Positions 1 to 7,760 of a stretch of 64,000 nt of DNA are shown here, piece by piece. Within the stretch, counting starts at the first letter, position 1. Each line of letters starts with the position of its first letter. The translations under genes and the position numbers were made by a program. Below the pieces are notes generated by a model. The model saw only the letters and a list, made by a program, of their open reading frames with translations. It was not told the origin of the DNA and did no database searches. The stretch is from contig NZ_PVTF01000004.1 in the NCBI RefSeq assembly GCF_003002815.1, forward strand, positions 124,001 to 188,000, read 5' to 3'. The stretch comes from Umezawaea tangerina. GTDB taxonomy: Bacteria; Actinomycetota; Actinomycetes; Mycobacteriales; Pseudonocardiaceae.

Positions 1-539
1 ACGCCGTGGACCGCAAGGTCCGCACGTACAGCCAGGGCATGCGGCAGCGGCTGGCCATCGCCCAGGCGATGCTCGGCCTGCCGGACCTGCTCGTGCTGGA
101 CGAGCCGACCAACGGGCTCGACCCGCCCCAGATCCACCAGATGCGCGACGTGCTGCGCCGCTACGCGGCGGCGGGCCGGACGGTGCTGGTCTCCAGCCAC
201 CTGCTGGCCGAGGTCGAGCAGACCTGCAGCCACGTCGTGGTGATGCACAAGGGCAAGCTGGTCGCGGCCGGGCTCGTCGAGGACATCGCCCAGGGCGGTG
301 GCGAGGCGACGTTCAAGGTCGGCGACCCGATGCGGGCGGCCACCGTGCTGCGCGCCATCGACGGCGTGCACGACGTGCACGTCGACGGCGAGCTGGTGCA
401 CGCGGGCCTCAACGGCACGCCGCGCTCGGAGGCGTTGACCGAGCTGGTCAAGGCCGGGGTGACGGTCGACCAGGCCGGACCGCGCCGCAGGCTGGAAGAC
501 GCCTTCCTGGAACTGGTCGGAGAGGGGACGTCCGCGTGA
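1..539 (+). CDS. ABC transporter ATP-binding protein (5' end outside window)
   Basis: C-terminal part of an ABC ATPase, which hydrolyses ATP to drive the membrane partner encoded next to it. The reading frame is open to the first base, so the Walker A region lies upstream of the window. Visible are the signature motif (YSQGMRQRLAIAQ), Walker B (LLVLDEPTNGLDP) and the H-loop (VLVSSH). The C-terminal ~90 residues form the extension usual in DRA-type exporter ATPases of the CcmA/BcrA group. The stop overlaps the GTG of the permease by 4 bp (GTGA), so the two are co-translated. Substrate cannot be read from the sequence. Confidence 0.93.
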   Translation, partial: AVDRKVRTYSQGMRQRLAIAQAMLGLPDLLVLDEPTNGLDPPQIHQMRDVLRRYAAAGRTVLVSSHLLAEVEQTCSHVVVMHKGKLVAAGLVEDIAQGGGEATFKVGDPMRAATVLRAIDGVHDVHVDGELVHAGLNGTPRSEALTELVKAGVTVDQAGPRRRLEDAFLELVGEGTSA

Positions 540-1504
540 ACGCCGCGAAGAAGGACGCCGACGCCGCTGCCGTCGGGACCGACGACAGCGGGGTGCACAC
601 CGACTCGGCCGCCATCGACGACCTCACGGACGCGGTGGCGGGCGAGGTGACGCGGGTGGCGCCGGACGGCTCGACCGTCGGCTACCGGGCCCGCAAGACC
701 ATGCCGCTGCGGGTGGAGCTGGTCCGCCAGCTGCGGCGGCGCAGGACCCAGCTGGTGCTGGGCTTCCTGGTGCTGCTGCCGTTCATCCTGGTGATCTCGT
801 TCGAGCTGGGCGAGTCCTCGCCGAACCGGCGGTCGGGCGGCTTCGTCGACCTGGCCACCGCGAGCGGCGTGAACTTCGTGCTGCTGACGCTGTTCGTGAC
901 GAGCAGCTTCCTGCTGCCGATGATCGTGGCGCTGTTCTTCGGCGACACGATCGCCAGCGAGGCGTCGTGGTCGAGCCTGAAGTACCTGCTCGCCGCGCCG
1001 ATCCCCCGGCACCGGCTGATGCGCCGCAAAGCCATCTCGTCCGGGATCCTGTCGGTGTTCGGGCTGCTCCTGCTGCCCGCCGTGGCGCTGGCCGTCGGCG
1101 TGGTCTGGTACGGCTCGGGCGAGCTGGTCAGCCCGACCGGTGAGGCGGCCTCGTTCTCCGACGGCGTCACGGCACTGGTGCTCGCGGTCTGCTACATCGC
1201 GATCCACCTGTTCTGGGTCGCGGGGCTCGCGCTGTTCCTGTCCGTCGCCACCGACGCGCCGCTCGGCGCGGTCGGCGGCGCGGTGCTGGCGTCGATCCTG
1301 TCGCAGATCCTGGACCAGATCACCGCGCTGGGCGACCTGCGGCAGTACCTGCCCACGCACTACGCGCTGTCGTGGGCGGACCTGCTGTCCACCGACATCG
1401 ACTGGTCGGACATGACCAAGGGCGTGTTCTCGGCCCTGGTGTACGGCGGGCTGTTCACGGTGCTGGCCGCCCGCCGCTTCCGCACCAAGGACATCACCAG
1501 CTAA
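536..1504 (+). CDS. ABC transporter permease (ABC-2 type)
   Basis: Integral membrane partner of the preceding ATPase, 322 aa. An acidic, Ala/Asp-rich cytoplasmic N-terminus of about 55 residues precedes six hydrophobic segments: around residues 75-95, 120-145, 175-200, 215-240, 243-262 and 300-318. This is the ABC-2 exporter topology. The GTG start overlaps the ATPase stop. The protein ends just before a convergent VOC gene, so this is probably the last gene of its operon. Substrate unknown; exporters of this kind move drugs, lipids or peptides. Confidence 0.88.
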   Translation: MNAAKKDADAAAVGTDDSGVHTDSAAIDDLTDAVAGEVTRVAPDGSTVGYRARKTMPLRVELVRQLRRRRTQLVLGFLVLLPFILVISFELGESSPNRRSGGFVDLATASGVNFVLLTLFVTSSFLLPMIVALFFGDTIASEASWSSLKYLLAAPIPRHRLMRRKAISSGILSVFGLLLLPAVALAVGVVWYGSGELVSPTGEAASFSDGVTALVLAVCYIAIHLFWVAGLALFLSVATDAPLGAVGGAVLASILSQILDQITALGDLRQYLPTHYALSWADLLSTDIDWSDMTKGVFSALVYGGLFTVLAARRFRTKDITS

Positions 1505-1509
1505 CCGGC

Positions 1510-1911
1510 TCAGTGCACGCAGAACTCGTTGCCTTCCGGGTCCTGCAGCACGGTGCACCTGCCGGTCGGCTCGTCGACCTCACCGACGACCACGGCCCCG
1601 GCCTCGACCAGGCGCGCCACGTGCGCGGCCTTGTCGGGACCGGGGTCGATGTCGAGGTGGACCCGGTTCTTCGCGGTCTTGCCCTCGGGGACGCGCTGGA
1701 GGTAGATGCGCGGCCCCCTGCCCTCCGGGTCGATGAGCGCGGACTGGTCGTTCCAGCGCTCCTCCGGCAGGTCGATGGACCGGCCGAAGTCCTCCCACGT
1801 GGCGAAGCCGGGTGGTGGTGGCTGGAACACGTAGCCCGCCGCGAGGGCCCAGAACTCGGCCAGCTTGGTGGGGTCGTGGGCGTCGAACGTGACCTGGATG
1901 CCGAATGCCAT
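1510..1911 (-). CDS. VOC family protein (glyoxalase/bleomycin-resistance-like)
   Basis: Single-module VOC protein of 133 aa. It begins AFGIQVTFDAHDP and has the expected AEFWALAAGY segment, a central NRVHLDIDPGPD strand and a C-terminal QDPEGNEFCVH strand, where Glu and His are typical metal or substrate ligands. The frame stays open upstream, but ATG at 1911 places the family's first beta strand at the N-terminus, so I chose it. The gene is tail-to-tail with the permease, 5 bp apart. Specific substrate unknown. Confidence 0.85.
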   Translation of the reverse strand: MAFGIQVTFDAHDPTKLAEFWALAAGYVFQPPPPGFATWEDFGRSIDLPEERWNDQSALIDPEGRGPRIYLQRVPEGKTAKNRVHLDIDPGPDKAAHVARLVEAGAVVVGEVDEPTGRCTVLQDPEGNEFCVH

Positions 1912-1986
1912 GCGGTCGACGTTAAGCCGAATTGGTGACAACCGCGGTCCTGGATAGCGGGTGGTTTCGGGCGTAGCGTCCGGCGC

Positions 1987-2367
1987 ATGCCTCGCCCAGT
2001 GCACTTCGAGATCCACGCCTCGGACCCGGCGCGTGCCCAGGCCTTCTACGAGTCGACGTTCGGCTGGAAGTTCCAGCAGTTCGGCGACATGCCGTACTGG
2101 TCCATCGTGACCGGCGACGAAGGCGACGGCATCAACGGCGGCCTCACCCAGCGCCGCGGGCCGGAGCCCGCCATCGACGGACCGATCAACGGGGCGTCCA
2201 TGGTGGTGGCGGTCGACGACATCGACGCCTACATCGCCGCCGCCGAGCGCGCGGGCGGCACGGTCGCGCTGCCGAAGGACGCGGTGCCCGGCGTGGGGAA
2301 GCTGGCCTACTACAAGGACACCGAGGGCAACGTGTTCGGGATGATCCAGCCGGAACCGCGCGCCTGA
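1987..2367 (+). CDS. VOC family protein
   Basis: A second VOC protein, 126 aa, divergent from the first. The N-terminal strand VHFEIHASDPARAQAFYEST and the C-terminal YYKDTEGNVFGMIQ match the glyoxalase fold. The central VAVDDIDAYIAAAERAGG helix is typical of the small single-domain subgroup that dimerises to form the active site. The two VOC genes share a 75-bp divergent intergenic region and could be co-regulated. They belong to different subgroups, so this is not a simple duplication. Confidence 0.87.
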   Translation: MPRPVHFEIHASDPARAQAFYESTFGWKFQQFGDMPYWSIVTGDEGDGINGGLTQRRGPEPAIDGPINGASMVVAVDDIDAYIAAAERAGGTVALPKDAVPGVGKLAYYKDTEGNVFGMIQPEPRA

Positions 2368-2371
2368 GCTT

Positions 2372-2437
2372 CCTGACCGGCCGCCGGCCCCGTCATCCGA
2401 CCGGTGAAGTCCTGCCGGGCGTCAGCGGCCGGTCAGG
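2372..2437. terminator. Candidate bidirectional terminator / inverted repeat
   Basis: Two 13-nt arms (CCTGACCGGCCGC at 2372-2384 and GCGGCCGGTCAGG at 2425-2437) are perfectly complementary with a 40-nt loop. They sit between the convergent VOC and kinase genes. The right arm lies inside the last codons of the kinase. No U-tract follows, so termination is an inference from position. Confidence 0.4.
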
Positions 2438-4527
2438 GAGAACAGGACGAAGCGCGGGTAGGTGATGGTGCGCTGCGCCCGCGCCTCCTGCTCGGCGAGC
2501 TCGTACTGGTGCCTGGCGCGCTCCGCGCCCGCCTGCGCCTTGCGCAGCACCGGCAGGTGCCTGCTCTGCTCCTGGGCGGCCTGCGCGGTGGCCGTGCGCT
2601 GCGAGACGTCCAACGCGGCCAGGTCGCGGGTGAGGCGCTGGTTGAGCAGGGTCTTGCGCTGCTGGGCGGCGGCCTGTGCCTGCTGCTCGGTGGTGCCGAG
2701 CTGGAGCATCTGGGTGCGGAAGCGGGCCTCGATCACCCGCAGCTGGCCGTCGCCGAGCCGGATCGGCTGGGTGAGGCGGGCGATCCGCTCCTGCTCGCGC
2801 CTCCACTCCTCCAGCCGGTTGGCCTTGACCTCGCCGATGCCGGGGACCCGGACCGAGTAGCCCGACGTCAGGTGGAACTGGGCGATCCGGTTCTGGAACT
2901 GGCCGTTGACCATGTAGCCGACGCCGTCGAAGTCGGCCGCCGTCACGATGCCGGCGTCCTGGAGGCTGCCGATCAGCTTGTCGCCGAAGCCGTCGAGGCC
3001 GCTGGCCGCGATCTCGATCTTCGCGAGCTTGCTCCGCACGTGCTCGGCCTGCGCGGCGAGCAGGGCCTGGGCGAGCTCCTGGCGCAGCTGGTTGCTGATG
3101 CCGGTGCGTTCGCCCGCGAGCATCGCCAGGTGCTTGGAGTGCTCCTGGTTCAGCACCGCCAGCTCGCTGCCGTGCGTGGCCTGGATGGTCTGCCTGCGCT
3201 TGCGGCCGGTCTCCGCGATCTCCTTGGCGGCGTTCACCAGCTCGTCGGAACGGCGGGTCGCGACGCCCAGCTCGACGTCGGCCGCGACCCGCGCCTGCCG
3301 CGCCTCGTCGCGTTGCGTCCTGGCCTGCTTCGCGGCCCGCGCCTCGGGGCCGCGCAGGTACAGCACGGCCAGGTCGGCGAGCCACAGCACGACGCCGACG
3401 GCACCGAACCCCGCGGCGGCCACGGGCGTCACCACGGCCAGCGCGCCCATCAGCACGGCGCCCACGACGAAGGCGACGAGCAGCAGCGTGGCCGACCAGA
3501 CGACCGGGCCGCGCTGGGTGAAGTGCTTGTCCGGGACCGGGTCGGCCTCCGGCACGTGGTCGACCATCCACGCGGGCAGCCCGGAGATCGTGGGCTGGTG
3601 GAACGCCGAGCGGGTCGACAGCGAGTCGACCGGGATCGGCTTGAGCTCCGGCAGCAGGTTCGGCGGGATCCCGACGAGGGCCTGCACGTGGCCGACCAGC
3701 GCGCGCACCTCGGGTGCGACGTGGTTGAGCAGGATCGAGAACCGGCTGGACCCGTCCGGGTCGGTGAAGTCGTCCTCGGTGAGCAGCAGGTACTCGCCGC
3801 CCTCCTCGCGGAGCTGGCCCCACAGCGCGGGCTCCGCGGCCACGGCCACCAGCGACAGGTAGATCACCCACGAGGAGAAGCGGTCGATCGTGGCGTCGAA
3901 GTCCGACTGGGTGCGCGAGGGCGACTGGTAGTTGCGGTGCCCGATCTCGGCGGCGCCCGCGCCCGCGAGCGCGGGGACGAACATGCCGTCGTAGTCGACC
4001 AGCCGCAACGAGCCGTCGCCCACGACCAGCAGGTTCCCGTGCTGGAGGTCGCCGTGCGCGATACCGGCCCACTCCAGCTCGCCCACCAGCTCGGCGAACC
4101 GGTCCGCGAGCCGGGCGACGGCGGCCGAGTCGTGCACGTGCTCGTCGAGCCACCGGGTGAGGCTGGTCGCCTCGACCCAGTCCATCTTCAGGATCGGGTA
4201 CCGGCGGCCCTCGACCATGATCCCGTGCGGCAGGTAGGTGAACCCCACCTTCCAGCGGTGGTCGAGCTTGGCCAGGTGGTCGCTGACCGCGCGGTAGCGG
4301 ACCTCCTGGTCGGCGACCTCCCTGGTGAAGCACTTGATCGCGTAGCGCCGCCCGTTGGCCGCCGTCACCGAGAACACGCTCGCGAAGTTGCCCGAGATCG
4401 CCCGCGGCCGCTGGAGCTTGTCCAGCTCGACGCGGGCGCCCTTGAGCTCGGGGTCGTCGAAGCACAGCGCCGTGTTCTGCAGCGCCTCGACGTAGGCCGC
4501 ACCGGAGGGGAATCTCGCCGTCGCCAC
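2422..4527 (-). CDS. Membrane-anchored protein kinase of a TerY-P / Yeg-type triad (YegI-like)
   Basis: 701-aa eukaryotic-like kinase. Residues ~45-250 carry the kinase core: YAIK lysine, catalytic loop HGDLQHGN and DYDG in place of DFG, so the active residues are present. Around residues 345-400 two hydrophobic segments form a membrane hairpin. A long Glu/Arg/Ala-rich coiled coil follows (~410-500). Next comes a helix-hairpin-helix-like stretch (GIGEVKANRLEEW), then more coiled coil to the C-terminus. E. coli YegI is described as having a similar kinase plus HhH layout. It starts 5 bp after the phosphatase stop and is third in the vWA-PP2C-kinase operon. Target proteins are unknown. Confidence 0.85.
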   Translation of the reverse strand: MATARFPSGAAYVEALQNTALCFDDPELKGARVELDKLQRPRAISGNFASVFSVTAANGRRYAIKCFTREVADQEVRYRAVSDHLAKLDHRWKVGFTYLPHGIMVEGRRYPILKMDWVEATSLTRWLDEHVHDSAAVARLADRFAELVGELEWAGIAHGDLQHGNLLVVGDGSLRLVDYDGMFVPALAGAGAAEIGHRNYQSPSRTQSDFDATIDRFSSWVIYLSLVAVAAEPALWGQLREEGGEYLLLTEDDFTDPDGSSRFSILLNHVAPEVRALVGHVQALVGIPPNLLPELKPIPVDSLSTRSAFHQPTISGLPAWMVDHVPEADPVPDKHFTQRGPVVWSATLLLVAFVVGAVLMGALAVVTPVAAAGFGAVGVVLWLADLAVLYLRGPEARAAKQARTQRDEARQARVAADVELGVATRRSDELVNAAKEIAETGRKRRQTIQATHGSELAVLNQEHSKHLAMLAGERTGISNQLRQELAQALLAAQAEHVRSKLAKIEIAASGLDGFGDKLIGSLQDAGIVTAADFDGVGYMVNGQFQNRIAQFHLTSGYSVRVPGIGEVKANRLEEWRREQERIARLTQPIRLGDGQLRVIEARFRTQMLQLGTTEQQAQAAAQQRKTLLNQRLTRDLAALDVSQRTATAQAAQEQSRHLPVLRKAQAGAERARHQYELAEQEARAQRTITYPRFVLFSLTGR

Positions 4528-4532
4528 GGCGC

Positions 4533-5330
4533 CTACCCGAGGTCGACGTGCACGAGCGTCACGTCGTCGTTCTTCATCCGGCCACTCGCGCGCTCATCCG
4601 CGACCCACTTCGCGAACGCCTCCTGGCTGCCGATGGCGCTGAGGTCCCTCAGCACCTCCCACGGGCAGTCGTCCTGTTCGACCTCGCTGAGGAACCAGTG
4701 CGCGATCGCGTCGGTCCCCAGGAAGAACTGGTCGCCCTCCTCGTAGTCGCCGTTGGCCAGGCCCGCCTTCGAGGCGATCAGCCCCTCGTTGCGGTTGCGG
4801 CTGTTCAGCAGCGCGGGCGACGTGCCCAGCGCCACGGCCGTCTCCACCGGGAACGCCCGGAGCAGCCGGTCGGACCGCACCTGGAACAGGCAGCTGTCAC
4901 CCAGCGCCGCGGCGTGCCACAGCCCGACGTCGGTCAGGTGGAACGCCAGCAGCGTCGCGTACGCGCCCCGGTCGAGGCCCGGCTGCTCGTACCACTTGAT
5001 CGGCCGGTCCTCCGCCTCGCGCCCGGCGATGTAGGCGGCCAACCACTCGTCCCAGTCGTCCACCGCGTCCAGCACGACGCGGGCGAACCCGGAGTCGCTG
5101 TGCAGCACCTCCGGCTTCGCCCGCACGGCCTCCACGGTCGACTCGACCAGCAGCCGCGCCCACGGGCCCGCGAGCAGGCTCTCCGACGCGCCGTCGGACA
5201 CCGCGACCGACACCGCCCCGTCCGTGGGCTCGTCCGACTCGATGACGGGAACCACGCCGGCCGCGTCCTCGCACTCCTCGGGAGTCGCGCCGTCCTTGTG
5301 CACGGACAGCGTCGAGACGTAGGCCCACAT
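4533..5330 (-). CDS. PP2C-type protein phosphatase (YegK-like, TerY-P triad)
   Basis: 265-aa metal-dependent Ser/Thr phosphatase expected to reverse the neighbouring kinase. Motifs are the first acidic residues near the N-terminus (EECEDAAG), the central VSVAVSDGASES (Asp-Gly motif), GAYATLLAFHL, AALGDSCLFQV, and a late FFLGTDAIAHWF that supplies a metal-binding Asp. It is a minimal PP2C without extra domains. It lies 3 bp after the vWA stop and 5 bp before the kinase start, so all three are almost certainly one transcript. The set matches E. coli yegL-yegK-yegI in content and order. Confidence 0.85.
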   Translation of the reverse strand: MWAYVSTLSVHKDGATPEECEDAAGVVPVIESDEPTDGAVSVAVSDGASESLLAGPWARLLVESTVEAVRAKPEVLHSDSGFARVVLDAVDDWDEWLAAYIAGREAEDRPIKWYEQPGLDRGAYATLLAFHLTDVGLWHAAALGDSCLFQVRSDRLLRAFPVETAVALGTSPALLNSRNRNEGLIASKAGLANGDYEEGDQFFLGTDAIAHWFLSEVEQDDCPWEVLRDLSAIGSQEAFAKWVADERASGRMKNDDVTLVHVDLG

Positions 5331-5333
5331 GCG

Positions 5334-6170
5334 CTAGCGCAGGTCGGTCGCGCGAGTGCCGATGTCGAGGAACTGCACGATCGACGCGATGTCCGCGTTG
5401 TAGACGAACCCGCGGGTCGCGTCGCTGACGGAGAAGCCCTGCGTAGCGGCGTAGGAGCGCATGTCCGTGGGCAGCACGCTCGACATGTTGAACAGGGTCC
5501 GCGAGTAGGCGTCCGGCAGCCCGCCGTCGGCGTCGGGGAACGTCACCGGCTCACCCCCACCCGCCGACACGTGCAGGTTGAACAGCAGCGCGGCACCGTC
5601 GGCGCTGGCGTGCGCGCGGATGCCCGCGGCCGGGGCGTCCGGGTCACCGTCGGTGGACTCGCCGTCGGTCAGGTTCAGCACGATCGGCGGGAAGCAGCCG
5701 GGGTGGTCCACCAGCCACTTCGCCACGATCGACTCGGCGTACTGCAGGGCGCGGCACATGGGCGTGCCCGCGTTGGCCACCGGGTCCATCCACACCGGGA
5801 ACCGGGTCGTCGTCTCGACCAGGCCGCCGGCGCCGTCCGGCACCTTCTTGACCCGCTCCTCGACTCTCGCCGGGTTGTCCGCGACCTCGCTCAGCGGCAC
5901 CAGGTCACGACCGGCCAGCGACCCCGCGTACGCGGAGCCGACGGAGCTGCCGTAGCCGATGACCGCGACGTGGAAGTAGTCGCGAACGCCCTCCTCCTTC
6001 GCGCACTTGACCGAGAGCTCGGTCAACAGCCGGTTGATCGCGTCCGCGACCACGTCCGCCTTGCGCTGCGGGCTGTCCCCGCCAATGGGGTCGTTCATGG
6101 ACGCCGACTGGTCCACGAGGAACACGAAGCAGGTCGGGTTGACCCTGCTGATCTCGGCCGAATAAGCCAC
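5334..6170 (-). CDS. vWA domain protein (YegL/TerY-like), first gene of the triad
   Basis: 278-aa protein dominated by a von Willebrand factor A domain. The MIDAS signature DQSASM (DxSxS) is at residues ~18-23 and a later NLTDGES supplies the Thr/Asp ligands, so divalent-metal-dependent protein binding is likely. The N-terminus YSAEISRVNPTCFVFLVDQ is characteristic of YegL/TerY proteins. I chose the GTG at 6170 because a GGAGGT ribosome-binding site lies 7 bp upstream; the longer open frame has no homologous content. It leads the vWA-PP2C-kinase operon. In tellurite-resistance-associated systems the vWA subunit is thought to bind kinase substrates or partner proteins. Confidence 0.85.
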   Translation of the reverse strand: MAYSAEISRVNPTCFVFLVDQSASMNDPIGGDSPQRKADVVADAINRLLTELSVKCAKEEGVRDYFHVAVIGYGSSVGSAYAGSLAGRDLVPLSEVADNPARVEERVKKVPDGAGGLVETTTRFPVWMDPVANAGTPMCRALQYAESIVAKWLVDHPGCFPPIVLNLTDGESTDGDPDAPAAGIRAHASADGAALLFNLHVSAGGGEPVTFPDADGGLPDAYSRTLFNMSSVLPTDMRSYAATQGFSVSDATRGFVYNADIASIVQFLDIGTRATDLR

Positions 6171-6246
6171 GCGAACTACCTCCGGTGTTGACCACGTCGA
6201 TGCCCGGACACCACCGTAGTACTTCACCCCGCGAACGCTTGCGGCA

Positions 6247-6582
6247 CTACGGCCTCTTCGCTTTCGGGAGCTTGGCCACGACGGCGTCGTAGGAACGATC
6301 CACCAGTTCGCGCAGCTCGTCCACCGGCACGGCACCGTTGGTGCGCACCGAATTCCACCCGTACCGTCCGATGTGGGCACTGGCCGTGATGTCGTCGGGG
6401 TACCGCTCCCGCAGCTCCACCGCGTCCTCCGCGCACTTCAGACCGATCGTTCCGCCCTCCAGCCCGATGAACGCGAAAGCCTTCCCACCCACCTTGCACA
6501 CCAGCTCGGCGTCACCCCAGGGGTAGGTCTCCTCCGCACCCGGTTTCGCCAGGCAGTGCGCGATCACGTCGTCGAGGGTCAT
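6247..6582 (-). CDS. MmcQ/YjbR family protein
   Basis: 111-aa small protein of the MmcQ/YjbR family (CyaY-like fold, proposed nucleic-acid binding). Diagnostic stretches are KPGAEETYPWGD near the N-terminus, KAFAFIGLEGG in the middle, and GWNSVRTNGAVPVDELRELVDRSY at the C-terminus. Length is normal for the family. It is read in the same direction as the MarR gene behind it, 15 bp apart, so the two may be co-transcribed. The exact function of the family is not established. Confidence 0.88.
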   Translation of the reverse strand: MTLDDVIAHCLAKPGAEETYPWGDAELVCKVGGKAFAFIGLEGGTIGLKCAEDAVELRERYPDDITASAHIGRYGWNSVRTNGAVPVDELRELVDRSYDAVVAKLPKAKRP

Positions 6583-6597
6583 CCGGTGATTCTCCGA

Positions 6598-7032
6598 CTA
6601 GGGAAGGGCGTCCACGAATCGGACGAGCAGCCGGGCGAACTGTTCCTTCTCCGCGTCCGACCAGCCGGACATGGCTTTGTCGAACGCGCTCCGGCGGGAG
6701 TTGTGCACTTCCTCGGAAGCGGCGCGACCGGCTTCGGTTCGTTTCAGGAAGGCACGGCGGCCGTCCGTTTGGTCGGCGACCCGTTCGACCAGGCCGGCGG
6801 TGACGGCTTTCGCGACGAGCTTGCTGGCGCGGGGTTGGTCGATGGACAAGGCGGTGGCGATGGTGGTGACGGTGGGAGGGGATTGGGTGTGTTCGGCGGC
6901 TTCTACGGCGTCTAGGACGTCGAAGGTGGCTGGGGTGGGGGTGGAGAGGGCTCGGCGGGATTGGCGGGATTGGCGGTGGCGGATGCGGGTCATGGCTTGT
7001 TCCACGGCGGCCAGGTGGGGGGTGTGGTTCAT
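6598..7032 (-). CDS. MarR family transcriptional regulator
   Basis: About 144-aa winged-helix regulator. The recognition region is PPTVTTIATALSIDQPRASKLVAKAV, followed by the wing (ERVADQTDGRRAFLKRT) and a C-terminal dimerisation helix. Three in-frame ATGs exist (7083, 7065, 7032) and none has a clear ribosome-binding site. I prefer 7032 because it removes an unusual His/Pro/Asn-rich leader. The promoter side runs straight into the composite repeat beginning near 7100. The likely target is itself and the MmcQ gene; the ligand is unknown. Confidence 0.85.
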   Translation of the reverse strand: MNHTPHLAAVEQAMTRIRHRQSRQSRRALSTPTPATFDVLDAVEAAEHTQSPPTVTTIATALSIDQPRASKLVAKAVTAGLVERVADQTDGRRAFLKRTEAGRAASEEVHNSRRSAFDKAMSGWSDAEKEQFARLLVRFVDALP

Positions 7033-7099
7033 GGGGCCTCGGTGGGGGTGGATGTGTTGTTGCATGTAGTTGTTGGGGGGCATGTTATTGGTGGGGGTG

Positions 7100-7475
7100 C
7101 GGGGTGGTCGGTGCCCACCCTGTGGCGAAGCCCGGCCCCCGGCCCTCTCACCCCTGGTGAAGCCCGGCCCCCGGTGCGCGATTGTCTCAATGCCTCACCC
7201 TTGTTTGTCAAGACGATAAAGCCATCTTGACAAACAAGGGTGAGGCAGGAGGGCGCTGTTTATCGGGGGCGGGAGGGGATCTGGCTTCGCCAGCATCAGG
7301 CTGCGCCTGACCAGGCATCCTCGGCTCCGCCGTCGGACAAGGCATCGGCTGGCGCCGACAAGGCCCCAGGCGCTCCGCGCCGGATGCGCGCTGGCGGGCT
7401 GCGCCCATCCGGGGGGGGGGGATCCTCGGCTGCGCCGTCGGACGGGGCATTGGCTGGTGCCGATGAGGGCCGCCC
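7100..7475. repeat. Composite hairpin repeat, copy A
   Basis: Non-coding composite repeat between the MarR start and the uvrB stop. The core is a perfect 23-bp inverted repeat (7191-7213 / 7225-7247, loop CGATAAAGCCA) whose inner stem is GTCAAGA/TCTTGAC. On the left is the flank CGCGATTGTCTCAATG shared with copies C, D and E, preceded by GC-rich units containing GAAGCCCGGCCCCCGG. On the right, from 7281, comes a chain of mini-hairpins such as CTGGCTTCGCCAG, CAGGCTGCGCCTG and CGGCTGGCGCCG, joined by linkers close to ACAAGGCAT. A run of 11 G (7411-7421) interrupts the array, and one or two more modules follow. Confidence 0.85.
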
Positions 7476-7760
7476 CACCAACACGCCCATTCCCCGGCCG
7501 CCCACAGGCAGGCCCGCCACGAGCCACCACCTACCCAGCAAAGCTGGGCGGCCAGCCATCTGATCCGACGCCTAGCGTGGACGTCCTGCCAGACGTAGCC
7601 CGATTCCCTGCGCAACGGCAAGCCGCGCCAACCCCGTGGGCGAAGCCCGCCAACACCCCCGTGGGCGAAGCCGCGCGCAACACCCCGTGGGCGAAGCTCG
7701 CCAACGTGCACCCGGCGCCCCACTAGGCGAGGAAGGGCGTTGTGGGGGGGTGGTCTGGGG
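7476..7760. repeat. Gap with degenerate GC-rich tandem units, no gene
   Basis: No credible coding sequence. From about 7630 to 7705 there are three degenerate tandem units of roughly 24-27 bp built around CCGTGGGCGAAGC followed by a CGCCAAC-like end. The same words (GGGCGAAGCCCGCC) occur at the outer edge of composite repeat copy C, so this is probably a decayed part of the same family. The tract ends directly at the uvrB stop codon. Confidence 0.5.

Noticed and set aside
2404-4746. Very long plus-strand frame opposite the kinase gene
   Set aside because: Antisense shadow caused by high GC at third positions; the minus-strand protein has complete kinase motifs.
7191-7247. CRISPR-like or simple terminator reading of the hairpin repeats
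   Set aside because: No regular repeat-spacer pattern or cas genes; the hairpins lack U-tracts on either strand and belong to a larger composite unit.
7208-7723. Open frames across composite repeat copy A
   Set aside because: They run through perfect inverted repeats and hairpin chains, give low-complexity Arg/Pro/Ala proteins, and similar frames recur in all five repeat copies.
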